Positions 1 through 15,000 of a stretch of 64,000 bases of DNA are shown here, piece after piece. A program made the position numbers and the translations under genes. Position 1 is the stretch's first letter. Each line of letters starts with the position of its first letter. Source of the DNA: Phaseolus vulgaris (lineage: Eukaryota > Streptophyta > Magnoliopsida > Fabales > Fabaceae); contig NC_023756.2 in assembly GCF_000499845.2 (NCBI RefSeq), positions 46,329,947 through 46,393,946 on the forward strand, written 5' to 3'. The notes under the pieces were generated by a model. The model searched no databases and was not told the origin of the DNA. It saw nothing but the letters and a program-made list of their open reading frames with translations.

Positions 1-3000
1 TGTGCAAACCAAGGTTATCCTCTACCAAAACTTGTCAAATTTCGCCCTACTTTCTGCAATTTTTTTCGGGTCCATATTGTGCTGAAAAAAATTCAAACAA
101 GTACTTTCATATGTTGTTTGCACCCAGTTAAGGAGGAACGTCTATAAAAAAAATCACAAAAACAAGTTACAGGGAAGAAAAGCCAGGACGTTTTGTTTTC
201 GGAAAACTAGTTTTTTTCACTATCGGTCTGGGACTTACTATGCCTTACTCCTTGGGTATTTTGGTCTGAAATTTTTACCAGACGTTCGTCACTGTGTCTG
301 TTGAGTTTTGGCTGAGATTTGAACACCAGATTCGTGCAAAGAGATTGGCAATAAATTTTTTATTCATCACTGCCAGAGCTGAAAGGAAGGTTCATTTATG
401 TTCGAAACATTTTGATTTTTTTCATGAGTGAATACTCATCTGTTTGACCTAAAATTTGACACGTTTTGTCACAAATTTAGTGGATATTCTTACGTTAAAT
501 TTCAGGAAAAAATTATTTCGGGAGGATTTTTCAGAAATTTTTTGCAAACCAACGCTATCCTCTACCAAAACTTGTGAAATTTCGCCATACTTTCTACAAT
601 TTTATTATGGATCCGTATTGCGCTAAAAAAATCCACACAAGTACTTTCATATGTTGGTTGCACCCAGGTATGGAGACACTTCCATAAACAAATCGCAAAA
701 AGAAGATACGGGAAAGAAAAGCCAGGACGTTTTGTTTTCGGAAAACCAGTTTTGTTCACTCTCGGTCTGGGATTTACTACGCGTTACTCTTGGGTATTTT
801 GGTCTGAAATTTTTACCACACGTTCGTCACAGTGTCTGTTGAGTTTTGGCTGAGATTTGAGCCCTATATTTGTCCCAAAAGATTGGAATTAAATTTTTTA
901 TTCATCACTTCCAAGGCTAAAAGGAAGGTTAGTTTGTGTGCGAAACTGTTTGATTTTTTTCGTGGGTGAATACTCATCCGTTTGACCTGAAATTTGTCGC
1001 ATTTTGTTCCAAATTCAATGGAAATTCTTTGGTGGAATTTCAAGGAAAACTATTTTGGGAGCATTTTTCACAAATTTTGTACAAACCAAGGCTATCCTCT
1101 ACCAAAACTTGTGAAATTTCGCCATACTTGTTGCAATTTTTTTTCGGGTCCGTATTGCGCTGAAAAAATATACACAAGTACTTTCATATGTTATTTGAAC
1201 CCATGCAAGGAGGCACGTCCATTAAGAAATCACAAAAAGAAGATACGGGAAAGAAAAGCCAGGACCTTTCATTTTCGAGAAAAGCAGTTTTGTTCACTCT
1301 CGGTCTGGGACTTACTACGCCTTACTCCATGGGTATTTTGGTCTAAAATTTGTTCCAGACGTTCGTCATTGTGTGTTGAATTTTGGCTGAGATTTGAGCC
1401 CCAGATTCATCCCACAAGATTGACAATAAATTTTTTATTCAACATTGCTAGGGCTGAAATGAAGGTTCCTTTGTGTGCGAAACTGTTTGACTTTTTTTGT
1501 GGGTGAATACTCATCTTTTCACCTAGGATTTGTCGCGTTTTGTCCCAAATTCAGTGGAGATTCTTACGTGAAATTTCAGGAAAAAACTATTATGGGAGGA
1601 TTTCTCAGAAATTTTGTGCAAACTAAGACTATCCTCTACCAAAACTTGTGAAATTTTGCCCTACTTTCTGCAATTTTTTTCCGGGTCCGTATTACGCTGA
1701 AAAAATTCAAAAAAGTACTTTCATATGTTGTTTGCACCCAGGTAAGGAGGCACATCCATAAATAAATCACAAAAAGAAGATACGGGGAAGAAGAGCCAGG
1801 ACATTTTGTTGTCGGAAAACCAGTTTTGTTCACTCTCGGTCTGGGACTTACTACGCCTTACTCCTTGGGTATTTTGGTATGAGATTTTTACCAGACATTC
1901 GTCACTGTGTGTGTTGAGTTTTGGCTGAGATTGGAGCCCTAGATTCGTCCCATAAGATTGAGAATAAATTTTTTATTCATCATTGCTAGGGCTGAAAGGA
2001 AGGTTCGTTTGTGTGCGAAACTGTTTGATTTTTTTCGTGGGTGAATACTCATTCGTTTGATCTGAAATTTTTCGCATTTTGTCTTAAATTCAGTGGAGAT
2101 TCTTAGGTGGAATTTCAGGAAAAAACTATTTAGGGTGGATTTTTCACAAATTATGTTCAAACCAACGCTATCCTCTACCAAAACTTGTGAAATTTCGCCC
2201 TACTTTCTGAAATTTTATTCTGGGTCCGTATTGCGTTGAAAAACTTCACAGAAGTACTTTCATATGTTTTTTGCACCTAGGTAAGGAGGCACATCCATAA
2301 AGAAATCACAAAAACAAGATACGGGGAAGAAAAGCCAGGAGCTTTTGTTTTCGGAAAACCAATTTCGTTCGCTCTCGGTTCGGGACTTACAACACCTTAC
2401 TCCATGGGTATTTTGTTCTGAAATTTTTACCAGACATTCGCCACTGTGTGTGTTGAGTTTTGGCTGAAATTTGAGACCCAGATTCGTCCCACAAGATTGA
2501 CAATAAATTTTTTATTCATCACTGTCTGGGTTGAAAGGAAGGTTCGTTTGTGTGCGAAACTATTTGATTTTTTTCGTGGGTGAATACTCATCGTTTCACC
2601 TGAAATTTGTCGCATTTTTTCCCAAATTCAGTGGACATTCTTACGTGGATATTCAAGAAATAACTATTTCGGGAGGATTTTTCAGAAATTTTGTGCAAAC
2701 CAAGGCTATCCTCTACCAAAACTTGTCAAATTTCGCCCTACTTTCTGCAATTTTATTCCGGGTTCGTATTGCGCTGAAAAAATTCACACAAGTACTTTTA
2801 TATGGTGTTTGCACCCAGGTAAGGAGGCACGTACGTAAAAAAATCACAAAAAGAAGATACGGGGAAGAAAAGCCAGGACGTTTTGTTTCAGAAAACCAGT
2901 TTTGTTCACTCTCGGCCTGAGACTTAGTACGCCTTACTCCTTGGGTATTTTGGTCTGAAATTTTTACCAGACGTTGTTCACTGTGTCTGTTGAGTTTTGG

Positions 3001-6000
3001 CTGATATTTGAGCCCTATATTCGTCCTACAAGATTGGAAATAAATTTTTTATTCATCACTGACAAGGCTGAAAGGAAGGTTTGTTTGTGTGTGAAACTAT
3101 TTGATTTTTTTCGTGGGTGAATACTCATCCGTTTGACCTGAAATTTGTCGCATTTTGTTCCAAATTCAGTGGAAATTCTTTGGTGGAATTTCAAGGAAAA
3201 CTATTTTGGGAGCATTTTTCACAAATTTTGTACAAACCAAGGCTATCCTCTACCAAAACTTGTGAAATTTCGCCATACTTTCTGCAATTTTTTGTTCACT
3301 CTCGGTCTGGGACTTACTACGTGTTACTCGTTGGATATTTTGGAATGAAATTTTCACCAGACGTTTGTCACTGTGTCTGTTGAGTTTTGGCTGAAATTTG
3401 AGCCTCAGATTCGTCCCCTAAGATTGGAATTTTTTTTATTCATCATTGCCAGAGCTGAAAGGTAGGTTCGTTTGTGTGCGAAACTGTTTGATTTTTTTCG
3501 TGGGTGAATACTCATCGATTTGACCTTAAATTTGTCGCATTTTGTCCCAAATTTAGTGTAGATTCTTTGGTAGAATTTCAAGAAAAACTATTTCGGGAGG
3601 ATTTTTCACAAATTTTGTACAAACCAAGGTTGTCCTCTACCAAAACTTGTGAAATTTCGCCCACTTTCTGCAATTTTGTTCCGGGTCCATATTGCGCTGA
3701 AAAAATACACGCAAGTACTTTCATACGTTGTTTGCACCTAGGTAAGGAGGCACGTCCATAAAGAAATCACAAAAAGAAGATACGGGGAAGGAAAGCCAGG
3801 ACCTTTTGTTTTCGGAAAACCAATTTCGTTCACTCTCGGTCCGGGACTTACAACGCCTTACTCCATGGGTATTTTGTTTTGAAATTTTTACCATGCGTTC
3901 GTCACTGTGTGTGTTGAGTTTTGGCTAAAATTTGACCCCAAGATTCGTCCCGCAAGATTGGCAATAAATTTTTTATTCATCACTGCCTGGGTTGAAAGGA
4001 AGGTTCGTTTGTGTGCGAAACTATTTGATTTTTTTCGTAGGTGAATACTCATCGTTTCACCTGAAATTTTTCGCTTTTTGTCCCAAATTCAGTGGAGATT
4101 CTTACGTGGAATTTCAAGAAATAACTATTTCGGGAGGATTTTTCAGAAATTTTGTGCAAACCAAGGCTATCCTCTACCAAAACTTGTCAAATTTCGCCCT
4201 ACTTTCTGCAATTTTTTTTCCGGGTCCGTATTGTGCTGAAAAAAATTCAAACAAGTACTTTCATATGTTGTTTGCACTCAGTTAAGGAGGAACGTCTATA
4301 AAAAAACAACAAAAACAAGTTATAGGGAAGAAAAGCCAAGACGTTTTGTTTTCGGAATACCAGTTTTGTTCACTATCGGTCTGGGACTTACTACGTCTTA
4401 CTCCTTGGATATTTGGGAATGAAATTTTCTCCAGACGTTTGTCACTGTGTCTGTTGAGTTTTGGCTGAAAGTTGAGCCCCAGATTCGTCTCCCAAGATTG
4501 GAAATAAATTTTTTATTCATCATTGCCAGGGCTGAAAGGAAGGTTCGTTTGTGTGCGAAACTGTTTGATTTTTTTCGTGGGTGAATACTCATCGGTTTGA
4601 CCTGAAATTTGTCGCGTTTTTTCCAAATTAAGTGGAGATTTTTTATTGGATTTTCAGGAAAAACTATTTCGGGAGTATTTTTCACAAATTTTGTACAAAC
4701 CAAAGCTATCCTGTACCAAAACTTGTGAAATTTCGCCCACTTTCTGCAATTTTTTTTCGGGTCCGTATTGCGCTAAAAAAGTTCACACAAGTACTTTCAT
4801 ATGTTTTTTGCACCCAGGTAAGGGGGCACGTCCATAAGAAATCACAAATTAAAGATATGGGGAAGAAAAGCCAGGTTCTTTTGTTTTCGGAAAACCAATT
4901 TCGTTCACTCTCGGTCCGGGACTTACAACGCCTTACTCCATGGGTATTTTGTTCTGAAATTTTTACCAGACATTCGTCACTGTGTGTGTTGAGTTTTGGC
5001 TAAGAATTGAGCTCCAGATTCGTCCCACAAGATTGGAAATAAATTTTTTATTCATCACTGCCAGGGCTGAAAGGAAGGTTCGTTTGTGTGCGAAACTGTT
5101 TGATTTTCTTCGTGGGTGAATACTCATCGTTTCACCTGAAATTTGTCGCATGTTGTCTCAAATTCAATGGAGATTCTTAAGTGGAACTTCATGAAAATAC
5201 TGTTTCGGGAAAATTTTTCACAAATTTTGTGCAAACGAAGGCTATCCTCTATCAAAATTTGAGAAATTTCACCCTACATTCAACAATTTTGTTCTAGGCA
5301 CGTATTGCACTAAAAAAATTCACAGAAGTACTTTCATATTTTGTTTTCACCCAGGTAAGGAGGCACGTCTATAAACAAATCACAAAAAAGAAGATACGGA
5401 GAAGAAAAGCCTGGAAGTTTTGTTTTCGGAAAACCAGTTTTGTGCACTCTCGGTATGGTACTTACTAAGCCTTACTCATTGGGTGTTTTGGTCTGAAATT
5501 TTTACCAGACGTTCGTCACTGTGTCTGTTGAGTTTTGGCTAAGGTTTGAGCCCTAGATTCGTCCCACAAGATTGACAATCAATTTTTATTCATCACTTTT
5601 AGAGCTGAAAGGAAGGTTCGTTTGTGTGCGAAACTGATTGATTTTATTCGTGGGTGAATACTAATCTGTTTGACCTGAAATTTGTCGCGTTTTGTCGCAA
5701 ATTCAATGGAGATTCTTATGTAAAATTTCATGAAAAAACTATTCCAGGAGGAGTTTTCAGAAATTTTGTACGAACAAGGCTATCCTCTACTACAACTTGT
5801 GAAATTTCGACCTACTTTCTGCAATTTTATTCCGGGTCCGTATTGCGCTGAAAAAATTTACACTAGTACTTTCATATGTTGTTTGCACCTAGGTAAGGAG
5901 GCACGTCCATAAACAAATCACAAAAAGAAGATACGGGGAAGAAAAGCCAGGACGTTTTGTTATCGGAAAACCAGTTTTGTTCACTCTCGATCTGGGACTT

Positions 6001-9000
6001 ACTACGCTTCACTCCTTGGGTATTTTGGTATGAAATTTTTACCAGACGTTCGTCACTGTATCTGTTGAGTTTAGGCTGAGATTCATCCCCCAAGATTGGA
6101 AATAAATTTCTATTCATCACTGCCAAGGCAAAAAGAAAGGTTCGTTTGTGTGCGAAGTTGTTTGATTTTTTTCGTGGGTGAATACTCATCCCTTTGACCT
6201 GAAATTTGTCGCGTTTTGTCCCAAATTTAGTGGAGATTCTTAGGTAGAATTTCAGGAAAAAACTATATCGGGAGGATTTTTCAGAAATTTTGTGCGAACC
6301 AAGGCTATCCTCTACCAAACTTTGTGAAATTTTGCCCTACATTCTGCAATTTTATTTCGGTTCCGTATTGCTCTGTAAAAATTCACACAAGTACTTTCAT
6401 ATGTTGTTTGCACCCAAGTAAGGAGGAACGTTCAAAAAACAGATCATAAAAAGAAGATACGGCAAAGAAAAGGCAGGATGTTTTGTTTTCACAAAACCAG
6501 TTTTGTTCACTCTCGGTGTGGGACGTACTACGCCGTACTCCTTGTGTATTTTGGTCTGAAATTTTTACTAGACGTTCGTCACTGTGTCTGTTGAGTTTTG
6601 GATGAGATTTGAGCTCTAGATTCGACCCACAAGATTGACAATAAATTTTTTATTCATCATTGCCAGGGGTGAAAAGAAGGTTCGTTTGTGTGCAAAACTG
6701 TTCGATTTTTTTCATGGGTGAATACTCATTCGTATGACCTGAAATTTGTTGGGTTTTGTCGGACATTCTTACGTAGATTTCAGAAAAAACCATTTCAGGA
6801 GGATTTTTCAGAAATTTTGTGCGAACCAGGGCTATCCTCTACCAAAACTTGTGAAATTTTGCCCTACTTTCTGCAATTTTATTCCAGGTTCGTATTGCGC
6901 TGAAAAAATTCACACAAGTACTTTCAGATGTTGTTTGCACACAGGTAAGGAGGCACGTCCATAAAAAAAATTACAAAAGGAAGATACGGGGAAGAAAAGC
7001 CACAACGTTTTGTTTTCGTAAAACCTGTTTTTTTAACTCTCGATCTCTGACTTACTACGCCTTACTCTTTGGGTATTTTGGTCTGAAATTTTTACCAGAC
7101 GTTCGTCTTATAAGATTGGCAATAAATTTTTTATTCATCACCGCTAGGGCTGAAAGGAAGGTTCGTTTGTGTGGGAAACTGTTTTATTTTTTCGTTGGTG
7201 AATACACATCCGTTTGACCTGAAATTTGTCGCGTTTCGTCACAAATTCAGTGGAGATTCTTACTTGGAATTTCAGGATAAAACTATTTCGGGAGGATTTT
7301 TCAAATTTTTTTGCAAACCAAGGCTATCCTCTACCAAAACTTGTGAAATTTCGCCCTACTTTCTGCAATTTTATTCCGGATCCGTATTGCGCTAAAAAAA
7401 TCCACACAAGTACTTTCATATGTTGTTTGCACCCAGGTATGGAGGCACTTCCATAAACAAATCGCAAAAAGAAGATACGGGAAAGAAAAGCCAGGACGTT
7501 TTGTTTTCGGAAAACCAGTTTTGTTCACTCTCGGTCTGGGATTTACTACGCGTTACTCTTGGGTATTTTGGTCTGAAATTTTTACCACACGTTCGTCACT
7601 ATGTGTGTTGAGTTTTGGATGAGATTTGAGCCCCAGATTCATCCCACCAGATTGGCAATAAATATTTTATTCATCACTGCCAGGGCTGAAAGGAAGGTTC
7701 GTTTGTGTGACAAACTGTATGATTTTTTTTTGTTGGTGAATACTCATCCGTTTGACCTGAAATTTGTCGTGTTTTGTATCAAATTCAGGGGAGATTCTTA
7801 CGTGGAATTTCAGGAAAAAAACAATTTCGGGAGGATTTTTCAGAAATTTTGTGCAAACCAAGGCTATCATCTACCAAAACTTTTGAAATTTCGCCATACT
7901 TTTTGCAATATTATTGCGGGTCCCTATTGCTATGAAAAAATTCACACAAGTACTTTCATATGTTGTTTGCACTCAGGTAAGGAGGCACATCCATAAACAT
8001 ATCACAAAAAGAAGATACGGGAAAGAAAAGCCAGGACGTTTTGTTTTCGGAAAACAAATTTTGTTCACTCTCGGTCTGAAACTTACTACGCCTTACTCCT
8101 TGGGTATTTTGGTCTGAAATTTTTACCAGACGTTCCTCACTATGTTTGTTGTGTTTTGGCTGAGATTTGATCCCCAGATTCGTCCCACAAGATTGGCAAT
8201 AAATTTTGTATTCATCACTGCAAATGGCTTAAACGAAGGTTTGTTTCTGTGCGAAACTCTTTTATTTTTTTCATGGGTAAATACTCGTCTGTTTGATCTA
8301 ATTTTTGTCGCGTTTTTTCATAAATTCAGTGGATATTCTTACGTGGAATTTAAGGAAGAAACTAATTCGGGAGGATTTTTCAGAAATTTTGTGAAAACCA
8401 AGGCTATCCTACTTTCTGCAATTTTATTCCGGGCTCGTATTGCATTAAAAAAATTCACACAAGTACTTTCATATGTTGTTTGCACCCAGGTAAGGAGGCA
8501 CTTCCATAAACAAATCGCAAAAAGAAGATACGGGGACGAAAAGGCAGGACGTTTTGTTTTCGGAAAACCAGTTTTTTTCACTCTCGGTCTGGGACTTACT
8601 ACGCCTTACTCCTTGGGTATTTTGGTATGAAAGTTTTACCACACGTTTATCATTGTGTCTATTGAGTTTTGGCTGAGATTTGAGTCCCAGAATTGTCCAA
8701 TAAGATTGGCAATAATTTTTTTATTCATCACCGCTAGGGCTGAAAGAAAGGTTCGTTTGTGTGGGAAACTGTTTCATTTTTTTCGTGGGTGAATACTCAT
8801 CCGTTTGACTTGAAATTTGTCGCGTTTTGTCCCAAATTCAGTGGAGATTCTTACTTGGAATTTCAGGAAAAAACTATTTCGGGAGGATTTTTCAGAAATT
8901 TTTCCTAAACCAAGGCTATCTTCTACCAAAACTTGTGAAATTTCGTCCTACTTTCTGCAATTTTATTCCGGATCCGTATTGCGCTGAAAAAATTCACACA

Positions 9001-12000
9001 AGTACTTTCATATGTTGTTTGCACCCAGGTAGGGAGGCACATCCATAAACAAATCGCAAAAAGAAGATACGGGAAAGAAAAGTTAGGACGTTTTTTTTTG
9101 GAAAACCAGTTTTGTTCACTCTCGGTCTGGGATTTACTACGCGTTACTCCTTGGGTATTTTGGTCTGAAATTTTTACCACACGTTCGTCACTGTGTCTAT
9201 TGAGTTTTGGCTTAGATTTGAGCCCCAAATTCATCCCAGCAGATTGGCAATAAATATTTTATTCTTCACCGCTAGGGCTGAGGGAAGGTTCGTTTGTGTG
9301 GCAAACTGTTTTGATTTTTTTTGTTGGTGAATACTTATCCGTTTGACCTGAAATATCGCGTTTTGTATCAAATTCAGAGGAGATTCTTACGTGCAATTTC
9401 AAGAAAAAAACTATTTCGGGAGGATTTTTCAGAAATTTTGTGCAAACCAAGGCGCTCTACCAAAACTTGTGAAATTTCGCCATACTTTTTGCAATATTAT
9501 TCCGGGTCCCTATTGCGATGAAAAAATTCACACAAGTACTTTCATATGTTGCTTGCACCCAAAGAAGGAGGCACGTCCATAAAAAATCACAAAAAGAAGA
9601 TACGGGGGAGAAAAGCCAGGATGTTTTGTTTTCGGAAAACCAGTTTTGTTCACCCTCGGTCTGGGACTTACTACGCCTTACTCCTTGAGTATTTTGGTCT
9701 GAAATTTTTACCAGAAGTTCTTCACCGTGTCTACTGAGTTTTGGCTGGGATTTGAGCCCCAGATTCGTCCCACAGGATTGCCAATAAATTTTTTGTTCAT
9801 CACTGCCATGACTGAAAGGAAGGTTCGTATGTGTGTAAAATTGTTTGATTTTTTTCGTGGGCGAATACTCACCCGTTTGACCTGAAATTTGTCGCGTTTT
9901 GTCCCAAATTCAGTGGAGATTCTTACGTGGAATTTCAGGAAAAAACCATTTCCGGAAAATTTTTAAGAAATTTTGTGCAAACCAAGTTATCCTCTACAGA
10001 AACTTGTGAAATTTCGCCCTACTTTCTGAAATTTTATTCTGGGTCCGTATTGCGCTGAAAAAAATTCACACTAGTACTTTCATATGTTGCTTGCACCCAG
10101 GTAAGGAGGCACGTCCATAAAAAAATCACAAAAAGAAGATACGGGGGAGAAAAGCTAGGACGTTTTGTTTTCGGAAAACCAGTTTTGTTCACCCTCGGTC
10201 TGGGACTTACTACACCTTACTCCTTGGGTATTTTGGTATGAGATTTTTACCAGTTGTTCTTCACCGTGTCTACTGAGTTTTGGCTGGGATTTGAGCCCCA
10301 GATTCGTCCCACAGGATTGGCAATAAATTCTTTATTCATCACTGCCAGACTGAAAGGAAGGTTCGTTTGTGTGTGAAACTGTTGATTTTTTTCGTGGGCG
10401 AATACTCATCCGTTTGACCTGAAATTTGTTGCGTTTGGTCCCAAATTCAATGGAGATTCTTACGTGGAATTTCAGGAAAAAACCATTTCGGGAGAATTTT
10501 TAAGATATTTTGTGCAAACCAAGGCTATCCTCTACCGAAACTTGTGAGATTTCGCCCTACTTTCTGAAATTTTATTATGGGTTCGTATTGCGCTTAAAAA
10601 AATTCACACAAGTACTTTCATATGTTGCTTGCACCCAATGAAGGAGGCACGTCCATAAAAAATCACAAAAAGAAGATACGGGGGAGAAAAGCCAGGACGT
10701 TTTGTTTTCAGAAAACCAGTTTTGTTCACCCTCGGTCTGGGACTTACTACGCCTTACTCCTTGAGTATTTTGGTCTGAAATTTTTACCAGACGTTCTTCA
10801 CCGTGTTTACTGAGTTTTGGCTGGGATTTGAGCCCCAGATTCGTCCCACAGGATTGGCAATAAATTTTTTATTTATCACTGCCAGGACTGAAAGGAAGGT
10901 TCGTTTGTGTGTGAAACTGTTTGATATTTTTCGTGGGCGAATACTCATCCGTTTGACCTGAAATTTATCGCGTTTTGTCCCAAATTCAGTGGAGATTCTT
11001 TCATGGATTTTCAGGAAAAAAACCATTTCAGGAGAATTTTTAAGAAATGTTTAGCAAACCAAGGCTATCCTCTACCGAAACTTGTGAAATTTCGCCCTAC
11101 TTCCTGAAATTTTATTCTGGGTCTGTGTTGCGCTGAAAAAATTCACACAAGTACTTTCATATGTTGTTTGCACACATGTAAGGAGGCACGGTCATAAAAA
11201 AAAAACAAAAAAAAACTACGGGGGAGAAAAGCTAGGACGTTTTGTTTTCGGAAAACCAGTTTTGTTCACCCTCGGTCTGGGACTTACTACGCCTTACTCC
11301 TTGGGTATTTTGGTCTGAAATTTTTACCAGACGTTCTTCACCGTGTTTACTGAGTTTTGGCTGGGATTTGAGCCCCAGATTCGTCCCACAGGATTGGCAA
11401 TAAATTCTTTATTCATCACTGCCAGACTGAAAGGAAGGTTCATTTGAGTGTGAAACTGTTTGATTTTTTCGAGGGTGAATACTGATCCGTTTGACCTGAA
11501 ATTTTTTGCTTTTTTTCCCAAATACAATTGAGATTCTTACGAGGAATTTCAGGAAAAAACCATTTCGGGAGAATTTTTAAGATATTTTGTGCAAACCCAG
11601 GCTATCCTCTACCGAAACTTGTGAAATTTCGCCCTACTTTCTGAAATTTTATTCTGGGTCCGTATTGCGTTGAAAAAAATTCAAACAAGTACTTTCATAT
11701 GTTGCTTGCACCCAAAGAAGGAGGCACGTCCATAAAAAATCACAAAAAGAAGATACGGGGGAGAAAAGCCAGGACATTTTGTTTTCGGAAAACTAGTTTT
11801 GTTCACCCTCGGTTTAGGACTTACTATGCCTTACTCCTTTGGTATTTTGGTCTGAAATTTTTACCAGACGTTCTTCACCGTGTATACTAAGTTTTGGCTG
11901 GGATTTGAGCCCTAGATTCGTCCCACAGGATTGCCAATAAATTTTTTGTTCATCACTGCCATGACTGAAAGGAAGGTTCGTATGTGTGTGAAATTGTTTG

Positions 12001-15000
12001 ATTTTTTTCGTGGGCGAATACTCATCCGTTTGACCTGAAATTTGTCACGATTTGTCCCAAATTCAGTGGAGATTCTTACGTGGAATTTTAGGAAAAAACC
12101 ATTTCGGGACAATTTTTAAGAAACTTTGTGTAAACCAAGGCTATCCTCTACCGAAACTTGTTAAATTTCGCCCTACTTTCTGAAATTTTATTCTGGGTCC
12201 GTATTGCGCTGAAAAAAATTCACACTGGTACTTTCATATGTTGCTTGCACCCAGGTAAGGATGCACGTCCATAAAAAAATCACAAAAAGAAGATACGTGG
12301 AAGAAAAGCCAGGACGTTTTGTTTTCGGAAAATCAATTTTGTTCACCCTCGGTCTGGGACTTACTACGCCTTACTCCTTGGGTATTTTGGTCTGAAATTT
12401 TTACCAGACGTTCTACACCGTGTGTACTGATTTTTCGCTGGTATTTGAGCCCCAAATTCGTCCCAAAGGACTGACAATAAATTTTTTATTCATCACTGCC
12501 AGGACTGAAAGGATGTTTCGTATGTGAGTGAAACTGTTTGATTTTTTTCGTGGGCGAATACTCATCTGTTTGACCTGAAATTTGTCGCGTTTTATCCCAA
12601 ATTCAGTGGAGATTCTTACGTGGAATTTCAGGAAAAAACCATTTCGGGAGAATTTTTAAGAAATTTTGTGCAAACCAAAGCTATCCTCTACCGAAACTTG
12701 AGAAATTTCGCCCTACTTTCTGAAATTTTATTCTTGGTCCGTATTGCGCTGAAAAAATTCACACAAGTACTTTCATTTGTTGTTTGCACCCAGGTAAGGA
12801 GGCACGTCCATAAAAAAATCACAAAAAAGAAGATACGGGGGAGAAAAGCCAGGACGTTTTGTTTTCGGAAAACCAATTTTCTTCACCCTCGGTCTGGGAC
12901 TTACTACGCATTACTCCATTGGTATTTTGGTCTGAAATTTTTACCAGACGTTCTTCCCCCGTGTCTACTGAGTTTTGGCTGGGATTTGAGCCCCAGATTC
13001 GAACCACAGAATTGGCAATAAATTTTTTATTCATCACTGCCAGGACTGAAAAGAAGGTTCGCTTGTGTGTGAAACTGTTTGATTTTTTTCATGGGAGAAT
13101 ACTCATTCGTTTGACCTGAAATTTGTCGCGTTTTGTCCCAAATTCAGTGGAGATTCTTACCTTGAATTTCAGGAAAAAACCATTTCGAGAGAATTTTTAT
13201 GAAATTTTGTGCAAACCAAGGCTATCCTCTGCCGAAACTTGTGAAATTTCGCCATACTTTCTGAAATTTTATTCTGGGTCCGTATTGCTGAAAAAATTCC
13301 CACAAGTACTTTCATATGTTGTTTTCAACCAGGTAAGGAGGCACGTCCATAAAAAAATCACAAAAAGAAGAAACGGCGGAGAAAAGCCAGGACGTTTTGT
13401 TTTCGAAAAACCAGTTTTTTTCACCCTCGGTCTGGGACTTACTACGCCTTACTCCATGGGTATTTTGGTCTGAAATTTTTAGCAGACGTTCTTCCCCGTG
13501 TCTACTGAGTTTTGGCAGAGATTTGAGCCCCAGATTCGAACCACAGAATTGGCAATAAATTTTTTATTCATCACTTCCAGGACTGAAAGGAAGGTTCGCT
13601 TGTGTGTGAAACTGTTTGATTTTTTTCGTGGGCGAATACTCATCCGTTTGACCTGAAATTTGTCGCGTTTTGTCCTAAATTCAGTGGAGATTTTACCTGG
13701 AATTTCAGGAAAAAACCATTTCGGGAGAATTTTTATGAAATTTTGTGCAAACCAAGGCTTATCCTCTACCGAAACTTGTGAAATTTCGCCATACTTTCTG
13801 AAATTTTATTCTGGGTCCGTATTGCGCTGAAAAAATTCCCACAAGTACTTTCATATGTTGTTTTCACCCAGGTAAGGAGGCACGTCCATAAAAAAATCAC
13901 AAAAAGAAGATACGGGGGAGAAAAGCTAGAACGTTTTGTTTCCGGAAAACCAGTTTTCTTCACCCTCGGTCTCGGACCTACTACGCCGTACTTCTTGGGT
14001 ATTTTGGTCTAAAATTTTTACCAGACGTTCTTCACCGTGTCTACTCAGTTTTGGCTGGGATATGAGCCCCAGATTCGTCCCACAAGATTCGCAACAAATT
14101 TTTTATTCATCACTGCCAGGACTGAAAGGAAGGTTCGTTTGTGTGTGAGAAACTATTGGTTCCTGGGCGAAACTGTTTGAATTTTTTCGTGGCTGAATAC
14201 TCATCCATTTGACCTGAAATTTGTCGCGTTTTGTCCCAAACTCAATGCAGATTCGTACGTGGAATTTCAGGAGAAAACAATTTCGGGACGATTTTTCAGA
14301 AATTTTGTCCAAACCATGCCTATCCTCTACCAAAACTTGTGAAATTTCGCCCTACTTTCTGCAGTTTTATTCCGGGTCCGTATTGCACTGAAAAAAATCA
14401 CACAAGTACTTTCATATGTTGTTTGAACCCACGTGAGGAGGCATGTCCATAAAAAAATCACAAAAAGAAGAAAAGCCAGAATGTTTTGTTTTCAGAAAAC
14501 CAAATTTGTTCACTCTCGGTCTGGGACTTACTACGCCTTACTCGTTTTGTATTTTGGTCTAAAATTTTTATCAGACGTTCGTCACTGTTTCCGTTGAGTT
14601 TTGGAAGAGATTTGAGCGCTAGATTTGTCCCAAAAGATTGGCAATAAATTTTTTATTCAACACTGTCAGGATTGAAAGGAAGGTTCGTTTGTGTGTTAAA
14701 CTGTTTGATTTTTTTGTGGGCGAATACTCATCCGCTTGACCTGAAATTTGTCGCGTTTTGTCCCAAATTCAGTGGAGATTCTTACGTGGAATTTCAGGAA
14801 AAAACTATTTCGGGATAATTTTTCAGAAATTTTGTGCAAACCATAGCTATCCTCTACCGAAACTTGTGAAATTTCGCCCTACTTTCTGAAATTTTATACA
14901 GGGTCTGTATTGCGCTGAAAAATTTCACACAAGTACTTTCATATGTTGTTTGCACTCAGGTAAGGACGCACGTCCATAAAAAAAATCACAAAAAGAAGAT

